From NCBI GenBank assembly GCA_944376655.1, contig CALWDJ010000014.1, forward strand, positions 1-53,843: a stretch of 53,843 nucleotides of DNA. Reading direction: 5' to 3'. How positions within the stretch are numbered: position 1 is the first letter of the stretch; each line of letters begins with the position of its first letter. Both the position numbers and the translations under genes were made by a program. The DNA comes from an uncultured Clostridia bacterium (GTDB taxonomy: Bacteria > Bacillota > Clostridia > Oscillospirales > Acutalibacteraceae). This document shows positions 43,761 through 52,980 of the stretch, one piece after another. Below the pieces are notes generated by a model. It did no database searches, was not told where the DNA came from, and saw only the letters and a program-made list of their open reading frames with translations.

Positions 43761-44642
43761 ATGGGTATTAAATTCAAAAAGCCGAGCCGCGCGGAAGCGG
43801 TCTATAATATTAAATTTTTTCTGCTGCTTAATCTCGGACTTATCTTTACCGCGGTGGGGATATCGGTGTTTAAAACGCCCAATCACCTTGCCTTCGGCGG
43901 CACCTCAGGTATTTCCATTATTCTTTCAACCGTTTTCCCGAAGCTCGACGTCGGCGGCGCGATGTGGATAGTAAACGCTCTGCTTGTGGTGCTTGGCGTA
44001 ATATTTCTAAATATAAAATCAATGGGTTGGACGGTTTACTCATCTTTTGCACTGTCCTTTTATGTAACTGTATGTGAAAAGCTGTTTCCGCTTGAAAAAC
44101 CGCTCACCGATCAGCGCTTTCTGGAGTTCTGCTTTGCGGTGATACTTCCGGCGATAGGCTCGGCGATAGTCTTCAATATCGGCGCCTCGACCGGAGGCAC
44201 CGATATAATAGCGATGATACTCAACAAGCATACGAGCCTTGAGATAGGAAAGTCGCTGCTGATAAGCGACCTCGGCATAGTGCTTATTGCGGCGTATCTT
44301 TACGGCGCCTCGACCGGACTTTACTGCATACTCGGTATGATACTCAAATGCACGGTGGTGGACAGCGCAATAGAAAGCCTCAATCTCCGCAAGGTGTGCA
44401 CGGTGATAAGCAGCGAGCCCGAAAAGGTAAAGCAATTCATAATGGAACAGCTGCGGCGCACGGCTACCGAGCAGGAGGCGCACGGTGCTTACAGCAATAA
44501 CGCCGAAAAGGTGCTTATGACGGTGCTGACCCGCCGCGAGGCGGCACTGCTCAGAAATTTCATCAGAAAAGAGGACCCGCACGCCTTTATAACCATTGTA
44601 AACAGCAGTGAGATTATCGGAAAAGGCTTCCGCTCAATCTGA
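43761..44642 (+). CDS. YitT-family membrane protein (DUF161 plus DUF2179)
   Basis: From the ATG at 43761 the protein has 293 residues. An N-terminal half with five to six membrane spans, carrying GISIILSTVF and the conserved FNIGASTGGTDIIAMIL, is followed by a cytosolic C-terminal DUF2179 domain (about 205-293) with KVLMTVLTRREAALLRNFI. This is the common Firmicute YitT architecture; the function is unknown, though transport is suspected. A TTG at 43734, with AAGGGTGA before it, is an alternative start adding nine residues. A bidirectional terminator follows the stop. Confidence 0.87.
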   Translation: MGIKFKKPSRAEAVYNIKFFLLLNLGLIFTAVGISVFKTPNHLAFGGTSGISIILSTVFPKLDVGGAMWIVNALLVVLGVIFLNIKSMGWTVYSSFALSFYVTVCEKLFPLEKPLTDQRFLEFCFAVILPAIGSAIVFNIGASTGGTDIIAMILNKHTSLEIGKSLLISDLGIVLIAAYLYGASTGLYCILGMILKCTVVDSAIESLNLRKVCTVISSEPEKVKQFIMEQLRRTATEQEAHGAYSNNAEKVLMTVLTRREAALLRNFIRKEDPHAFITIVNSSEIIGKGFRSI

Positions 44643-44692
44643 AATCCGCGGAAAAACAAATGAACCGTCAGAACAGGAAAATGAAATATAAT

Positions 44693-44760
44693 AAAACGGC
44701 AGCTTTATTCCGGCCGCGGTTGACGCGGGATCCGGAAAGCACTGCCGTTTTTTCTTATTT
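44693..44760. terminator. Bidirectional terminator between YitT-type gene and malQ
   Basis: AAAACGGCAG (44693-44702) pairs with CTGCCGTTTT (44742-44751), with an inner CCGG stem; a T-run follows on the right, and A-rich sequence lies to the left. Confidence 0.8.
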
Positions 44761-44767
44761 TTTTTAT

Positions 44768-46258
44768 TCAGTCCCTGTTCCTGCCCGACGACAGCCGGCG
44801 CACGGTTTTTTCAAGATTTTCGTCAAGGTCGTCAGGCGAGAGCCGCCATTCCCAGTTGCCTGACGGCACGCCGGGAGTGTTGAGCCTTGCCGAGGAATCA
44901 AGCTCAAGATAGTCCTGCATAGGTATTATCACCGTGCGCGCCTTTGACTTCATCGCGTAGGCTATAAGGCTTAGAACCGCCGAGCCGGATTTGTCGGCAG
45001 GCACAAGCCGCGAAAACATAAGGCGCTCCTTGTCGGTCGCCTTTTCGTACCAGCCGCGTGTGGTGTCGTTGTCGTGAGTGCCGGTGTAGCATATGCAGTT
45101 TCTTCCGTAATTTTTCGGCAGGAACTGGTTTGAGAGGTCTGAGCTGAAGGCGAACTGAAGCACCTTCATATCCGGAAAGCCCGTGTCGCTTACCAGCTTT
45201 TTCACCTCCGGCGTGTCACCGCCCAAATCCTCTGCTATTATTTCCGCACGGACATTTTCCTTAACCGTGTTCCAGAAGCCCAGCCCCGCGCCCTTTTCCC
45301 AGGTGCCGCTGCGCGCGGTTTCTGCGCCGTAGGGAATGGTGTAATAGTCGGCAAACGCCCTGAAATGGTCTATGCGTATAATATCGTACATAGTCGAATT
45401 GTGCATGAGCCGCTGCTTCCACCAGCCGTAGCCGTCGTTTTTCTGATAATCCCAGTCGTATATAGGGTTGCCCCAGAGCTGACCGTCGGCGGAGAAAATA
45501 TCGGGCGGCACACCCGCCACCAGCACCGGAGTCATATCACGGCCCAGGCGGAAATTATCGGGACTGCTCCAGACGTCGGCGCTTTCAAGCTGAACGTAAA
45601 AAGGGATATCGCCTATCAGCTTTATGCCGTTTTCATTGGCGTAGCTTTTAAGCCGCATATACTGGCTGAAGAAAAAATACTGCGTGATTTTATAAAAAAG
45701 TATTTTCTCGGCGTGACGGTTTCTGAACTGCTGCACTGCCGCCGGAAGACGGTATTTAAGCCCGTCGTCAAGCCCCAGAAAGCTCTTTCTGCGCTTTACC
45801 TCTTTTATAGCCGAGAAAAGCGCGAAATCGTCGAGCCAAAAGTCATTTTCCTTGCAGAAACGCTTAAAATCACGTGAGCGCGGGTCAAAATTCTCCGCCG
45901 CTTTTTTAATAAGAGGGAGTTTAAACTCCCGCACCGCGCGGTAATTGACATTTTGAGGAAAATCAGGATCGGGAATATCAGCCGGATTTAACAGCCCGTC
46001 GCTTACAAGCAATTCAAGGTCAATAAAAAGCAGCTCTCCGGCAAAGGCGCTGACCGAGCTGTAAGGTGAGTTTCCTTTTCCGACCGGACACAGCGGAAGC
46101 AGCTGCCAGCAGGACTGACGGCTGCTTTTCAAAAAATCGATAAATCTGTAAGCCTCGCCGCCGAGCGAGCCTATACCGTAACGGTCGGGCAGGGAGGAAA
46201 GATGCAGAAGAATACCGCTTTCCCTTTTGTATTTTGGCTCGTTACCCTTTAACCGCAC
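44768..46258 (-). CDS. malQ: 4-alpha-glucanotransferase (amylomaltase)
   Basis: This GH77 enzyme moves maltosyl units between glucans in the cytosol, making longer dextrins and glucose from maltose. The roughly 496 residues include SGILLHLSSLP, GDIPFYV, the nucleophile Asp in IIRIDHFRAF, the acid Glu in IIAEDLGG and the binding loop GTHDNDTTRGW. I prefer the GTG at 46258, 9 bases after AAGGAG; a TTG at 46267 touches that site. It overlaps the permease end by 17 bases and is the last gene of the sugar operon, so imported maltodextrin is its likely substrate. Confidence 0.95.
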   Translation of the reverse strand: MRLKGNEPKYKRESGILLHLSSLPDRYGIGSLGGEAYRFIDFLKSSRQSCWQLLPLCPVGKGNSPYSSVSAFAGELLFIDLELLVSDGLLNPADIPDPDFPQNVNYRAVREFKLPLIKKAAENFDPRSRDFKRFCKENDFWLDDFALFSAIKEVKRRKSFLGLDDGLKYRLPAAVQQFRNRHAEKILFYKITQYFFFSQYMRLKSYANENGIKLIGDIPFYVQLESADVWSSPDNFRLGRDMTPVLVAGVPPDIFSADGQLWGNPIYDWDYQKNDGYGWWKQRLMHNSTMYDIIRIDHFRAFADYYTIPYGAETARSGTWEKGAGLGFWNTVKENVRAEIIAEDLGGDTPEVKKLVSDTGFPDMKVLQFAFSSDLSNQFLPKNYGRNCICYTGTHDNDTTRGWYEKATDKERLMFSRLVPADKSGSAVLSLIAYAMKSKARTVIIPMQDYLELDSSARLNTPGVPSGNWEWRLSPDDLDENLEKTVRRLSSGRNRD

Positions 46259-47072
46259 CTGCCGCAACTCCTTTTATTATATATTTCTGACTGGAAAGAT
46301 AAAAAACGATAACCGGTATTACCGAAAGCACCAGCATAGCCATAAGCGCGCCCATATCCACCGAGCCGTAGCCGCCCTTTAAATACTGCACCGCTATCGG
46401 AATGGTGCGGTAATCGCCGCCTATCACAAGGTAGGGCAGAAGGTAATCGTTCCATATCCACATCGAATTGAGTATGGCGACGGTTATGGCGGTAGGCTTG
46501 AGAATCGGGAAAACAACCAGCCAGAAGGTCTCGAAGGGGGAGCAGCCGTCTATTGTCGCCGCCTCCTCAATGCCGAGCGGCACCGTTTTTATAAAGCCGG
46601 TGAACATAAAAACCGAAAGCCCCGCCCCGAAGCCGAGGTATATGAGTATTATACCAAGCGGATTGTCAAGATGCAAGACGTTTGCTGTTTTTGACATCGT
46701 GAACATAACCATCTGAAACGGTACTATCATTGAAAAGACAAGCGCGTAGTAAAGCACAGAGGTATACGCGGTTTTTACCCTTACGATATACCAGGCGCAC
46801 ATCGACGTAAAGATAATTATAGCCGCTATCGAAAAAAGGGTTATAAAAAGCGACCAGCCGAACGCCGACGGAAAGCCCGTGCTTCTGATGCCCGCCGTAT
46901 AGTTTGAAAGACCTACAAAATCGTTTCCGGTCGGTATCGTAAAGGGGCTTTGACTTATTGAGAATTTCGCCTTGAAGGAGTTTATGAGAATTACCGCTAC
47001 CGGAAATATAAATGCCGCGGCAAAGGCGCAGAGCAGCAGAAAGAAAATAATATTGAGTATTTTTCTTGCCAT
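46242..47072 (-). CDS. Sugar ABC transporter permease (MalG type)
   Basis: This 276-residue membrane subunit has six spans and the EAA loop EEAATIDGCSPFETFWLVVFP (about 161-181), which docks the ATPase. It belongs to the carbohydrate importer family CUT1 (MalG/UgpE). An N-terminal span with KILNIIFFLLL opens the protein. The start overlaps the partner permease stop by one base (TGATG). With malQ next to it, a maltodextrin or related alpha-glucan is the probable cargo. Confidence 0.92.
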   Translation of the reverse strand: MARKILNIIFFLLLCAFAAAFIFPVAVILINSFKAKFSISQSPFTIPTGNDFVGLSNYTAGIRSTGFPSAFGWSLFITLFSIAAIIIFTSMCAWYIVRVKTAYTSVLYYALVFSMIVPFQMVMFTMSKTANVLHLDNPLGIILIYLGFGAGLSVFMFTGFIKTVPLGIEEAATIDGCSPFETFWLVVFPILKPTAITVAILNSMWIWNDYLLPYLVIGGDYRTIPIAVQYLKGGYGSVDMGALMAMLVLSVIPVIVFYLSSQKYIIKGVAAGAVKG

Positions 47073-47917
47073 CAGCTTTCAACCTCTTTTCTTCTTGTCA
47101 GCCACAGCTGCGCGAGAGCTATTACCGCCACTATTATAAAGAATATGACGGCTTTCGCCTGTCCTACTCCCTCATATCCGGTACGGGAATAAAATGTGTT
47201 GAAAATATCGAGCGCCACCATCTGCGTGCGGTCGGCGGGAGCGCCGGCGGTCAGAGCCAGATTCTGGTCAAACAGCTTGAAGGAGTTTGTTATGGTCAGA
47301 AAGAGGCATATTGTGACCGACGGCATTACCGACGGAATTGTTATCCTGAAAAGCACGGTGGCGGCGTTCGCTCCGTCCACTCTCGCCGCCTCTAAAATAT
47401 CCCCGGGGATATTCTGGATGCCGGCTATATAAATAATCATCATATAGCCTATCATCTGCCAGTGCATAAGCACCACAAGCCCCCAGAAGCCGAAGGACGG
47501 GTCAGAGGTTATAGAGTAGCCGAAGCGGTAGAGAACGCCGTTTATTATTACCTGCCATATATAACCGAGCACTATTCCGCCAATGAGGTTCGGCATAAAG
47601 AATACGGTTCTGAAGAAATTGGTGCCGGGCAGCTCCCTTGTGAACAGCAGCGCCAGCGCGAAGGCCAGAACGTTTATGCCTATGACAGAAACCGCCGCAA
47701 ATTTTACCGTAAAGATTAAGGAATCGATAAAAAGCCGGTCGTCGGTAAACGCGCGGATATAGTTTGAAAATCCGACAAACTGCGCGTCGGTAACGGTGCG
47801 GAACTCGGTAAACGAGAGCAGGACGCCCATTATAAACGGTATTACAAAGGCTATGAGAAATGCCGCAAGGGTCGGCAGTACGAATATCGGAAACCAGCGT
47901 TTTACCGTTTTTTCCAT
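47072..47917 (-). CDS. Sugar ABC transporter permease (MalF type)
   Basis: This 281-residue partner permease of the CUT1 importer has six spans and an EAA loop (EAARVDGANAATVLFRITIP, about 188-207). It lacks the large extra periplasmic domain of E. coli MalF, as is normal in Gram-positives. The ATG directly follows the stop of the binding-protein gene (TAAATG), so translation is tightly coupled. No ATPase gene is in the operon; a shared MsmK-type ATPase elsewhere is likely. Confidence 0.92.
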   Translation of the reverse strand: MEKTVKRWFPIFVLPTLAAFLIAFVIPFIMGVLLSFTEFRTVTDAQFVGFSNYIRAFTDDRLFIDSLIFTVKFAAVSVIGINVLAFALALLFTRELPGTNFFRTVFFMPNLIGGIVLGYIWQVIINGVLYRFGYSITSDPSFGFWGLVVLMHWQMIGYMMIIYIAGIQNIPGDILEAARVDGANAATVLFRITIPSVMPSVTICLFLTITNSFKLFDQNLALTAGAPADRTQMVALDIFNTFYSRTGYEGVGQAKAVIFFIIVAVIALAQLWLTRRKEVES

Positions 47918-49258
47918 TTAAGCTCGCTCACTCTTCCATTTGTCGGTTATTATTTTTCTTACGTCTTCCCATTTCTTGTCGCCCTGGACGTAGTCAAGCA
48001 GAGCGCTTCCGGTATCCTTTTTGAAGGCTTCACTCGGAAATCCGGTAAATACCCACGGTATATTCTTTACCGAGCCGTCATTCATATAACGGGCTATTTC
48101 CTTTGCGAGCGGGTCGTCGGGAAGCTCGTCTTCAGAAAATGTGTTGAACGGGGTTATGAATCCGAGCTTTTCGGTAACGTACTTTTTACCCGTTTCACTG
48201 CCAAAAAGCCATTCGAGAAAATCAAGTGAGTTTTTCTGCTGCTCTTCGGAAGCGTTTTTGTTTATAGCAAGGTAGTTTTCTGTGCCTATACATATGCCCT
48301 GTCCTTTTTCACCCTCGGCACCGGTGTAAAGGGGCAGCATTTTTATATCCTCTTTTTTGACGGTGTTGCCTTCAACTCCGGAAATTTGCGACCATGCCCA
48401 GTTTCCGTTCTGAACCATTGCCGCTTTGCCGAGTGCAAACTCCGCCATCGAGTCGGCAACAGATTTCGAGCCTAAAAGCGAAGGTTTTGTTACGGAATTG
48501 TTTATATAAAGGTCAAAAAGATTTTCGAAGTTTTCGGCATACTTGTATTCGATTTCGCCGGCGTCAAGCACCGCAAGCGGCAGGTCGGCGTTTTCATCGT
48601 TCTTATCGGAGAACTCATAATAAACCGGCACGTTGAGCAGATGGGTCTGCCAGCGCCAGTCCTCGCCGCTTGAAAGCGAGGTCGAGGCGAACACGCCTTC
48701 TATTCCGAGGGCGGAAAGGTTTTTGCTCATATCCTCGACAACCGCCTTGAGCTTGTCAAAGCTGTCGATTTCGTCGGCGGATTTAAGGTCGGTTTTTTTA
48801 TTCGGCAGCGCGAAGTATTTTTTCATTATCGCGTCATTGTAAATTATGCCGTAGCCTTCTACCACATAGGGAATGGCATATACTCCGCCGTCCTCCTTTA
48901 TGGCGAGTGACTTGTCGGACAGCATATCGTAAAGCTTGCTGTCCTTTATATCGAGACAGTAGCTTTTCCACGCCTCATAGCCTACCGGGCCGTTTACCTG
49001 AAAAATGGTAGGAGCGCTGGATTTGGCTATTTCAGATTTAAGGGTCTGTTCGTAGTTGTTCGCCGCGGCGGTGACCACCTTTACCTTTACGCCTTTTTCC
49101 TCTTCGTACTTTTTGGCAAGCTCCTCGTAAACGGAAGCGGATTCGGGCTTGAAGTTAAGGAAATACACCTGTGCGCTGTCTTTTTCTCCGCAGCCCGCGA
49201 GCGAGGCGCAGGAGAGCGCGCAGATTATAGATAATATAAAAGAAATCGTTTTTTTCAT
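47918..49258 (-). CDS. Sugar-binding lipoprotein of an ABC importer
   Basis: This 446-residue solute-binding protein starts at the ATG at 49258, behind AGGAGG. The signal peptide has KK, a hydrophobic core and the lipobox LAGC, so Cys23 will be lipidated and anchor the protein outside the membrane. The rest fits the SBP_bac_1 fold of CUT1 systems, with VKVVTAAANNYEQTL, FQVNGPVGYEAWK and a late EFALGKAAMVQNGNWAW segment. It is the first gene of the sugar operon, which reads away from spoIIIA; the promoter must lie in the AT-rich 178-base gap. Confidence 0.93.
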   Translation of the reverse strand: MKKTISFILSIICALSCASLAGCGEKDSAQVYFLNFKPESASVYEELAKKYEEEKGVKVKVVTAAANNYEQTLKSEIAKSSAPTIFQVNGPVGYEAWKSYCLDIKDSKLYDMLSDKSLAIKEDGGVYAIPYVVEGYGIIYNDAIMKKYFALPNKKTDLKSADEIDSFDKLKAVVEDMSKNLSALGIEGVFASTSLSSGEDWRWQTHLLNVPVYYEFSDKNDENADLPLAVLDAGEIEYKYAENFENLFDLYINNSVTKPSLLGSKSVADSMAEFALGKAAMVQNGNWAWSQISGVEGNTVKKEDIKMLPLYTGAEGEKGQGICIGTENYLAINKNASEEQQKNSLDFLEWLFGSETGKKYVTEKLGFITPFNTFSEDELPDDPLAKEIARYMNDGSVKNIPWVFTGFPSEAFKKDTGSALLDYVQGDKKWEDVRKIITDKWKSERA

Positions 49259-49386
49259 AAAATACCTCCTGTGGATTTCTTTTAATAACATTCCTCAAAA
49301 ATCACAAAAAATTCCGCGTGTTGGCTTTTGCGGCTTAAAAAATAAAAAAAGATTAAAAAAGGCTGTCCGAAAAAAATTTTAAAAGC

Positions 49387-49416
49387 GTTCTAACAGGGAC
49401 AACCCCGGCATACTAT
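49387..49416 (+). promoter_or_regulatory. Candidate sigma-E promoter of the spoIIIA operon
   Basis: CATACTAT (49409-49416) is one base from the sigma-E -10 consensus CATACAAT. A weak -35 (GTTCTAAC, 49388-49395) lies 13 bases upstream. In Bacillus the spoIIIA operon is sigma-E dependent, so the place fits; the -35 match is poor. Confidence 0.45.
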
Positions 49417-49436
49417 TTACTGTGAGGTGACAGGCT

Positions 49437-50372
49437 ATGGAAAACAAAGACAGCTTTAATTCCGCCCTTTACGGAGTGGCGGAGAGGATAAGGGAAAAGC
49501 TCGAAAAACTGCCCCCTGCGGTAAGACAGGGCGCCGAGGAAATCAGACTGCGGACAGGTCTTCCCGTGGCGCTTACCGTGGGCGGGGAGACGGTTTTTGT
49601 GCTTGAAAGCGGCAGGGTTTCGTTTTATATCACGCAGGGGCTATTAAAGGCAGAAAAGCGCGACGTTGAGGAGAGCTTCAGACTGCTTTGCAAAAATTCG
49701 GCTTTCGCCCATTCCGAAGAGCTTAAAAACGGCTTTATTATGATGGAGGGCGGTCACAGAGCCGGAGTGTGCGGCAGACTGACCGAAAACGGCGTAATGC
49801 ACGACGTGTCGTCGGTCAATATAAGAATAGCGCGGGAGATTTTCGGCGCCGCCAACGATATTGCGAGAGCCTACAAGGGCGACGGACTGCTTATTGCGGG
49901 GCCTCCGGGCAGCGGAAAGACAACGGTGCTGCGCGACCTTGTGCGGCAGCTCGCCGGAGGAATGTGCGGCAGGATCTACCGTGTGGCGGTAATAGACAGC
50001 AGGGGAGAGATTTCGGGCAGCAGCGGCGGTATTGCCTATAACGATTTAGGTGCCGGAACCGATGTTTTACTGACCGCCGACAAGGCGGCGGGACTTGAAA
50101 TAGCGGTTAGGACAATGTTCCCCGACATAGTGGCGTTTGACGAGATAGGCACCGAAAGGGAGCTTGCCGGAGTCAGCGGCAGCTTTAACGCGGGAGTAAG
50201 CATAATAACCACCGCCCATGCCGGCGGCGAGGAGGACCTTATGCGGCGCGCGGTCACGAGAGAGCTGATAAAGAGCGGAGCGGTAAACTCTGTCGCGCTT
50301 CTGCCGTCTCTTCACGGCGGCACCGTGAAAATGCTTGACACAAAGGAGCTTTTTTGTGGACTGGCTGTTTAA
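49437..50372 (+). CDS. spoIIIAA: Stage III sporulation protein AA (ATPase)
   Basis: SpoIIIAA is the ATPase of the SpoIIIA-SpoIIQ channel between mother cell and forespore, related to type II/IV secretion motors. The 311 residues carry Walker A GPPGSGKTT (155-163), a Walker B region DIVAFDEIGTE and EVRLRTG-like residues near the N-terminus. GAGGTGA precedes the ATG. It opens the operon; the spoIIIAB start lies inside its end with a 17-base overlap. Confidence 0.96.
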   Translation: MENKDSFNSALYGVAERIREKLEKLPPAVRQGAEEIRLRTGLPVALTVGGETVFVLESGRVSFYITQGLLKAEKRDVEESFRLLCKNSAFAHSEELKNGFIMMEGGHRAGVCGRLTENGVMHDVSSVNIRIAREIFGAANDIARAYKGDGLLIAGPPGSGKTTVLRDLVRQLAGGMCGRIYRVAVIDSRGEISGSSGGIAYNDLGAGTDVLLTADKAAGLEIAVRTMFPDIVAFDEIGTERELAGVSGSFNAGVSIITTAHAGGEEDLMRRAVTRELIKSGAVNSVALLPSLHGGTVKMLDTKELFCGLAV

Positions 50373-50811
50373 GCTGGCGGGACTTACCCTTATTTTCTCG
50401 GCTTCTTCGCTCGCCGGATTTTTAAAATCTCTCCGGCTTAAAAAAAGACACTCAAAGCTGTGCGGAATATGCCGCTCGCTGTCTGAGCTTAAAGAGCATA
50501 TAAGGCTCGGCACCGGAGAGACGGGAGATATAGTCAACCGCTGCTTTGATAAAGACACCGCGGTGTATACGGGTCGGGGAGCGGAAATAAATCCCGCGTA
50601 CCTTGATAAGCCGGACGTCGCTCTGCTGCGTGAGTTTTTCTCGAACATTGGTATGGCGGACGCGGACGCCGAATGCGGCAGAACCGAGCTTTACATAAGA
50701 CTTTTTGAGACAAGATGCGGCGAGGCGGAGAAAAAATGCGGGGAACTCTGCCGGCTTTACAATACTCTCGGAGTGCTGTGCGGCGTGTTTTTATGTATTT
50801 TTTTCTTGTAG
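50356..50811 (+). CDS. spoIIIAB: Stage III sporulation protein AB
   Basis: SpoIIIAB resembles GspF-type platform proteins of secretion systems. It has 151 residues, with an N-terminal span (about 4-22), a cytosolic helical domain with the family string LRLKKRHSKLCGICRSLSELKEHI (two adjoining parts), and a C-terminal span. The GTG at 50356 follows AAAGGAG by 7 bases; a longer reading from 50335 has no site. It overlaps spoIIIAA by 17 bases. Confidence 0.92.
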   Translation: MDWLFKLAGLTLIFSASSLAGFLKSLRLKKRHSKLCGICRSLSELKEHIRLGTGETGDIVNRCFDKDTAVYTGRGAEINPAYLDKPDVALLREFFSNIGMADADAECGRTELYIRLFETRCGEAEKKCGELCRLYNTLGVLCGVFLCIFFL

Positions 50812-50820
50812 GTGAAACTG

Positions 50821-51015
50821 ATGGACGTTGATTTTATATTCAGGATAGCCGCGATAGGCATAATCGTCACGGTGCTGAATCTTGTGCTGGTGCGCTCGGG
50901 CAGGGAGGACCAGGCGCTGCTTACCACCCTCGCGGGACTTGTCGTGGTGCTGCTTATGGTGGTAAACGCCATTGCCGACCTGTTTGAGGCGGTAAAAAGC
51001 CTTTTCGGGTTATAG
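50821..51015 (+). CDS. spoIIIAC: Stage III sporulation protein AC
   Basis: A 64-residue membrane protein with two spans (about 6-25 and 35-55) and the family string IFRIAAIGIIVTVLN. It forms part of the mother-cell membrane complex with SpoIIIAD. The ATG at 50821 follows AGGTGA; a GTG at 50812 overlaps that site. It lies 9 bases after spoIIIAB and 2 bases before spoIIIAD. Confidence 0.93.
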   Translation: MDVDFIFRIAAIGIIVTVLNLVLVRSGREDQALLTTLAGLVVVLLMVVNAIADLFEAVKSLFGL

Positions 51016-51017
51016 CT

Positions 51018-51401
51018 ATGGAAATATTCAAAATTCTCGCGGTGTGCCTTATAACCGCCGTGCTGGCGCTGGTGCTCAGGCAGTACAAGGGGGAGTACGC
51101 TCTGGCAGTGGCGCTGGCGGGCGGAGCCGCGGTGACCGCTTATATAATAATGGGGATAATTCCCCCGATAGAATATATAAAAGCCCGGCTTGACGGATAC
51201 GGCATTAAGGCGGAGTATTTTACCGTGGCGTTCAAGGCGCTCGGAATAGGATACGTGACCGGATTTATCGCCGACGCCTGCCGTGACAGCGGACAAACCT
51301 CGCTTGCGGCAAAGGCGGAGCTTGCCGGTAAATGCGCCATACTTATAATATCGCTGCCGCTTATATCGTCGGTGCTTGAAACGGCGGTGAGTCTGCTGTG
51401 A
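51018..51401 (+). CDS. spoIIIAD: Stage III sporulation protein AD
   Basis: A 127-residue membrane protein with about four spans. LRQYKGEYALAVALAGG (about 20-36) and ALGIGYVTGFIADACRDSG (about 73-91) are typical of SpoIIIAD. It works with SpoIIIAC in the inner platform of the feeding channel. The stop overlaps the GTG start of spoIIIAE (GTGA). Confidence 0.94.
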   Translation: MEIFKILAVCLITAVLALVLRQYKGEYALAVALAGGAAVTAYIIMGIIPPIEYIKARLDGYGIKAEYFTVAFKALGIGYVTGFIADACRDSGQTSLAAKAELAGKCAILIISLPLISSVLETAVSLL

Positions 51402-52552
51402 TAAGAAAAGCGAAATTACTGCTCGCGGTGCTCTGCGCGGCGGCTCTTTTTATCCTGCCCGCCGCGGCATATGAGGGAGAAAACGAAAAAGCCGGCTCGG
51501 CGGAGGAATTTTACGCTGAGCAGTATGAAAAGAGCGGAGCGGACGAATTGAGCGAAAACCTGCCCGACAGCGTGCGCGAATACTTTGAGGAGAGCGGTAT
51601 AGACCCGTCAGATTACGGCTGGACAGACAATCTGACCGCCGAAAGCGTTTTTTCGCATATTTTCGGGTTTATCGCCTCGGGTGCCAAATCGCCGCTGCGC
51701 GCGGGGGCGGCGATACTTGCGGTAATACTTATATCCGCCGCTTTAGCGTCGGCAGAAATAAAAAGCGGAGCGGTTACCGCCGCGGTTTACGCTTCTGCCG
51801 CGGCAGCGGCGGCGGTAGTGGCGGTGCCGGTGGCTTCGGTCGTGAACGCCTCGGTAAACGCCGTTAAGGGCACAGGGGTCTTTATGCTTTCGTTTATTCC
51901 GGTCTTCGCTGTTACAGTGGCGTCGGCGGGAGCGCCGGCAACCTCGGTATCGATGAGCGCCCTGCTGCTTGCCGCCGCGCAGGGAGTCACATACGTTTCG
52001 GGCTTCGCCGTGCTGCCTCTTATGGGCGGCTATCTCGCGGTAAGCATAACCTCGGCGGTCTCGCCCCTTATGCGCCGGACCGGCATAGCGGATATACTTA
52101 AAAAAGCCGCCATGTGGATAATGGCGTTTATCTCGACGGTCTTTCTCGGTATTCTCGGGATACAGACCGCCGTCAATTCCTCCGCCGACAGCCTTGTCTC
52201 AAAAACCGCCAAATTCATTATAGGCTCGTCGGTGCCGGTTGCCGGCGGAGTGCTCTCGGAAGCGCTCGGCACGGTTACCGCTTCTATGGGGCTTTTAAAA
52301 TCATCGGTAGGTATATACGGCGCGCTCGCCTGCGCGGCAATGCTTCTGCCGCTTATAGCCGAGCTGCTTATCTGGCGGCTGGTGCTGCTTGTGACCTCGG
52401 CGGCGGCGGAGCTTTTCTCGCTTTCCGAAATATCGGGGCTGCTGCGCGCGGTGGACTCAATGCTCTCGGTGCTTGCCGGAGTGATACTGATGGTAGGGGC
52501 GATGTTTATTATTTCGCTTGCGGCGGTAGTGACAGGGGTGAAACCGGCATGA
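51398..52552 (+). CDS. spoIIIAE: Stage III sporulation protein AE
   Basis: SpoIIIAE is a polytopic membrane protein of the channel, 384 residues here. It starts with a signal-peptide-like segment (residues 1-23, ending AAA), a polar extracellular stretch rich in Glu, then about seven to eight spans very rich in Ala, Val and Gly. VLSEALGTVTASMGLLKSSVG (about 286-306) and the AELFSLSEISGLLRAVDSML region are family marks. Start is GTG, overlapping spoIIIAD; the stop overlaps spoIIIAF (ATGA). Confidence 0.93.
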   Translation: MIRKAKLLLAVLCAAALFILPAAAYEGENEKAGSAEEFYAEQYEKSGADELSENLPDSVREYFEESGIDPSDYGWTDNLTAESVFSHIFGFIASGAKSPLRAGAAILAVILISAALASAEIKSGAVTAAVYASAAAAAAVVAVPVASVVNASVNAVKGTGVFMLSFIPVFAVTVASAGAPATSVSMSALLLAAAQGVTYVSGFAVLPLMGGYLAVSITSAVSPLMRRTGIADILKKAAMWIMAFISTVFLGILGIQTAVNSSADSLVSKTAKFIIGSSVPVAGGVLSEALGTVTASMGLLKSSVGIYGALACAAMLLPLIAELLIWRLVLLVTSAAAELFSLSEISGLLRAVDSMLSVLAGVILMVGAMFIISLAAVVTGVKPA

Positions 52553-52980
52553 GCTATATAACCGCCTTTATCACCGCGCTTTGCGCCGCCTGCGTGTTTA
52601 CCGGAGCGCTTTATATGCTCTCTCCGGGCGGCGTGATGGAAAAGCCGGTGCGTTACATACTGGGACTGGTGTTTCTCGTGATTGTTATATCGTCCGCGGG
52701 GGTGACGCTCGGCACGGCGGAGTGGGACGCGGTTTTTCCCGCTGCGGACGAGATACCCCGACAGAGCCTTGACGCGGCGTCGGCGGAGTATGTTTACGGG
52801 GCGGTGCTTAAGGCTTCGGGAATAAATTTTTCTAAAATTACTGTTTGTACGGATAAAAGCGACGACGGCAGCATAATAATTACTAAGGTTATTATTTATA
52901 CCGGCTGCGATGAGCGGACGGTAAAGGAAGCGCTTGGCGTCGTAGCGGAGAATTACGAGGTTGAGGTTATAAATGAATGA
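52549..52980 (+). CDS. spoIIIAF: Stage III sporulation protein AF
   Basis: SpoIIIAF has 143 residues: two N-terminal spans (about 4-24 and 36-54) separated by LSPGGVMEKPVRYILG, the family string, then a ring-building domain similar to those in secretion systems. The chosen ATG at 52549 overlaps the spoIIIAE stop (ATGA); the longer reading to 52114 is a shadow within spoIIIAE. The stop overlaps the spoIIIAG start by 8 bases. Confidence 0.9.
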   Translation: MSYITAFITALCAACVFTGALYMLSPGGVMEKPVRYILGLVFLVIVISSAGVTLGTAEWDAVFPAADEIPRQSLDAASAEYVYGAVLKASGINFSKITVCTDKSDDGSIIITKVIIYTGCDERTVKEALGVVAENYEVEVINE

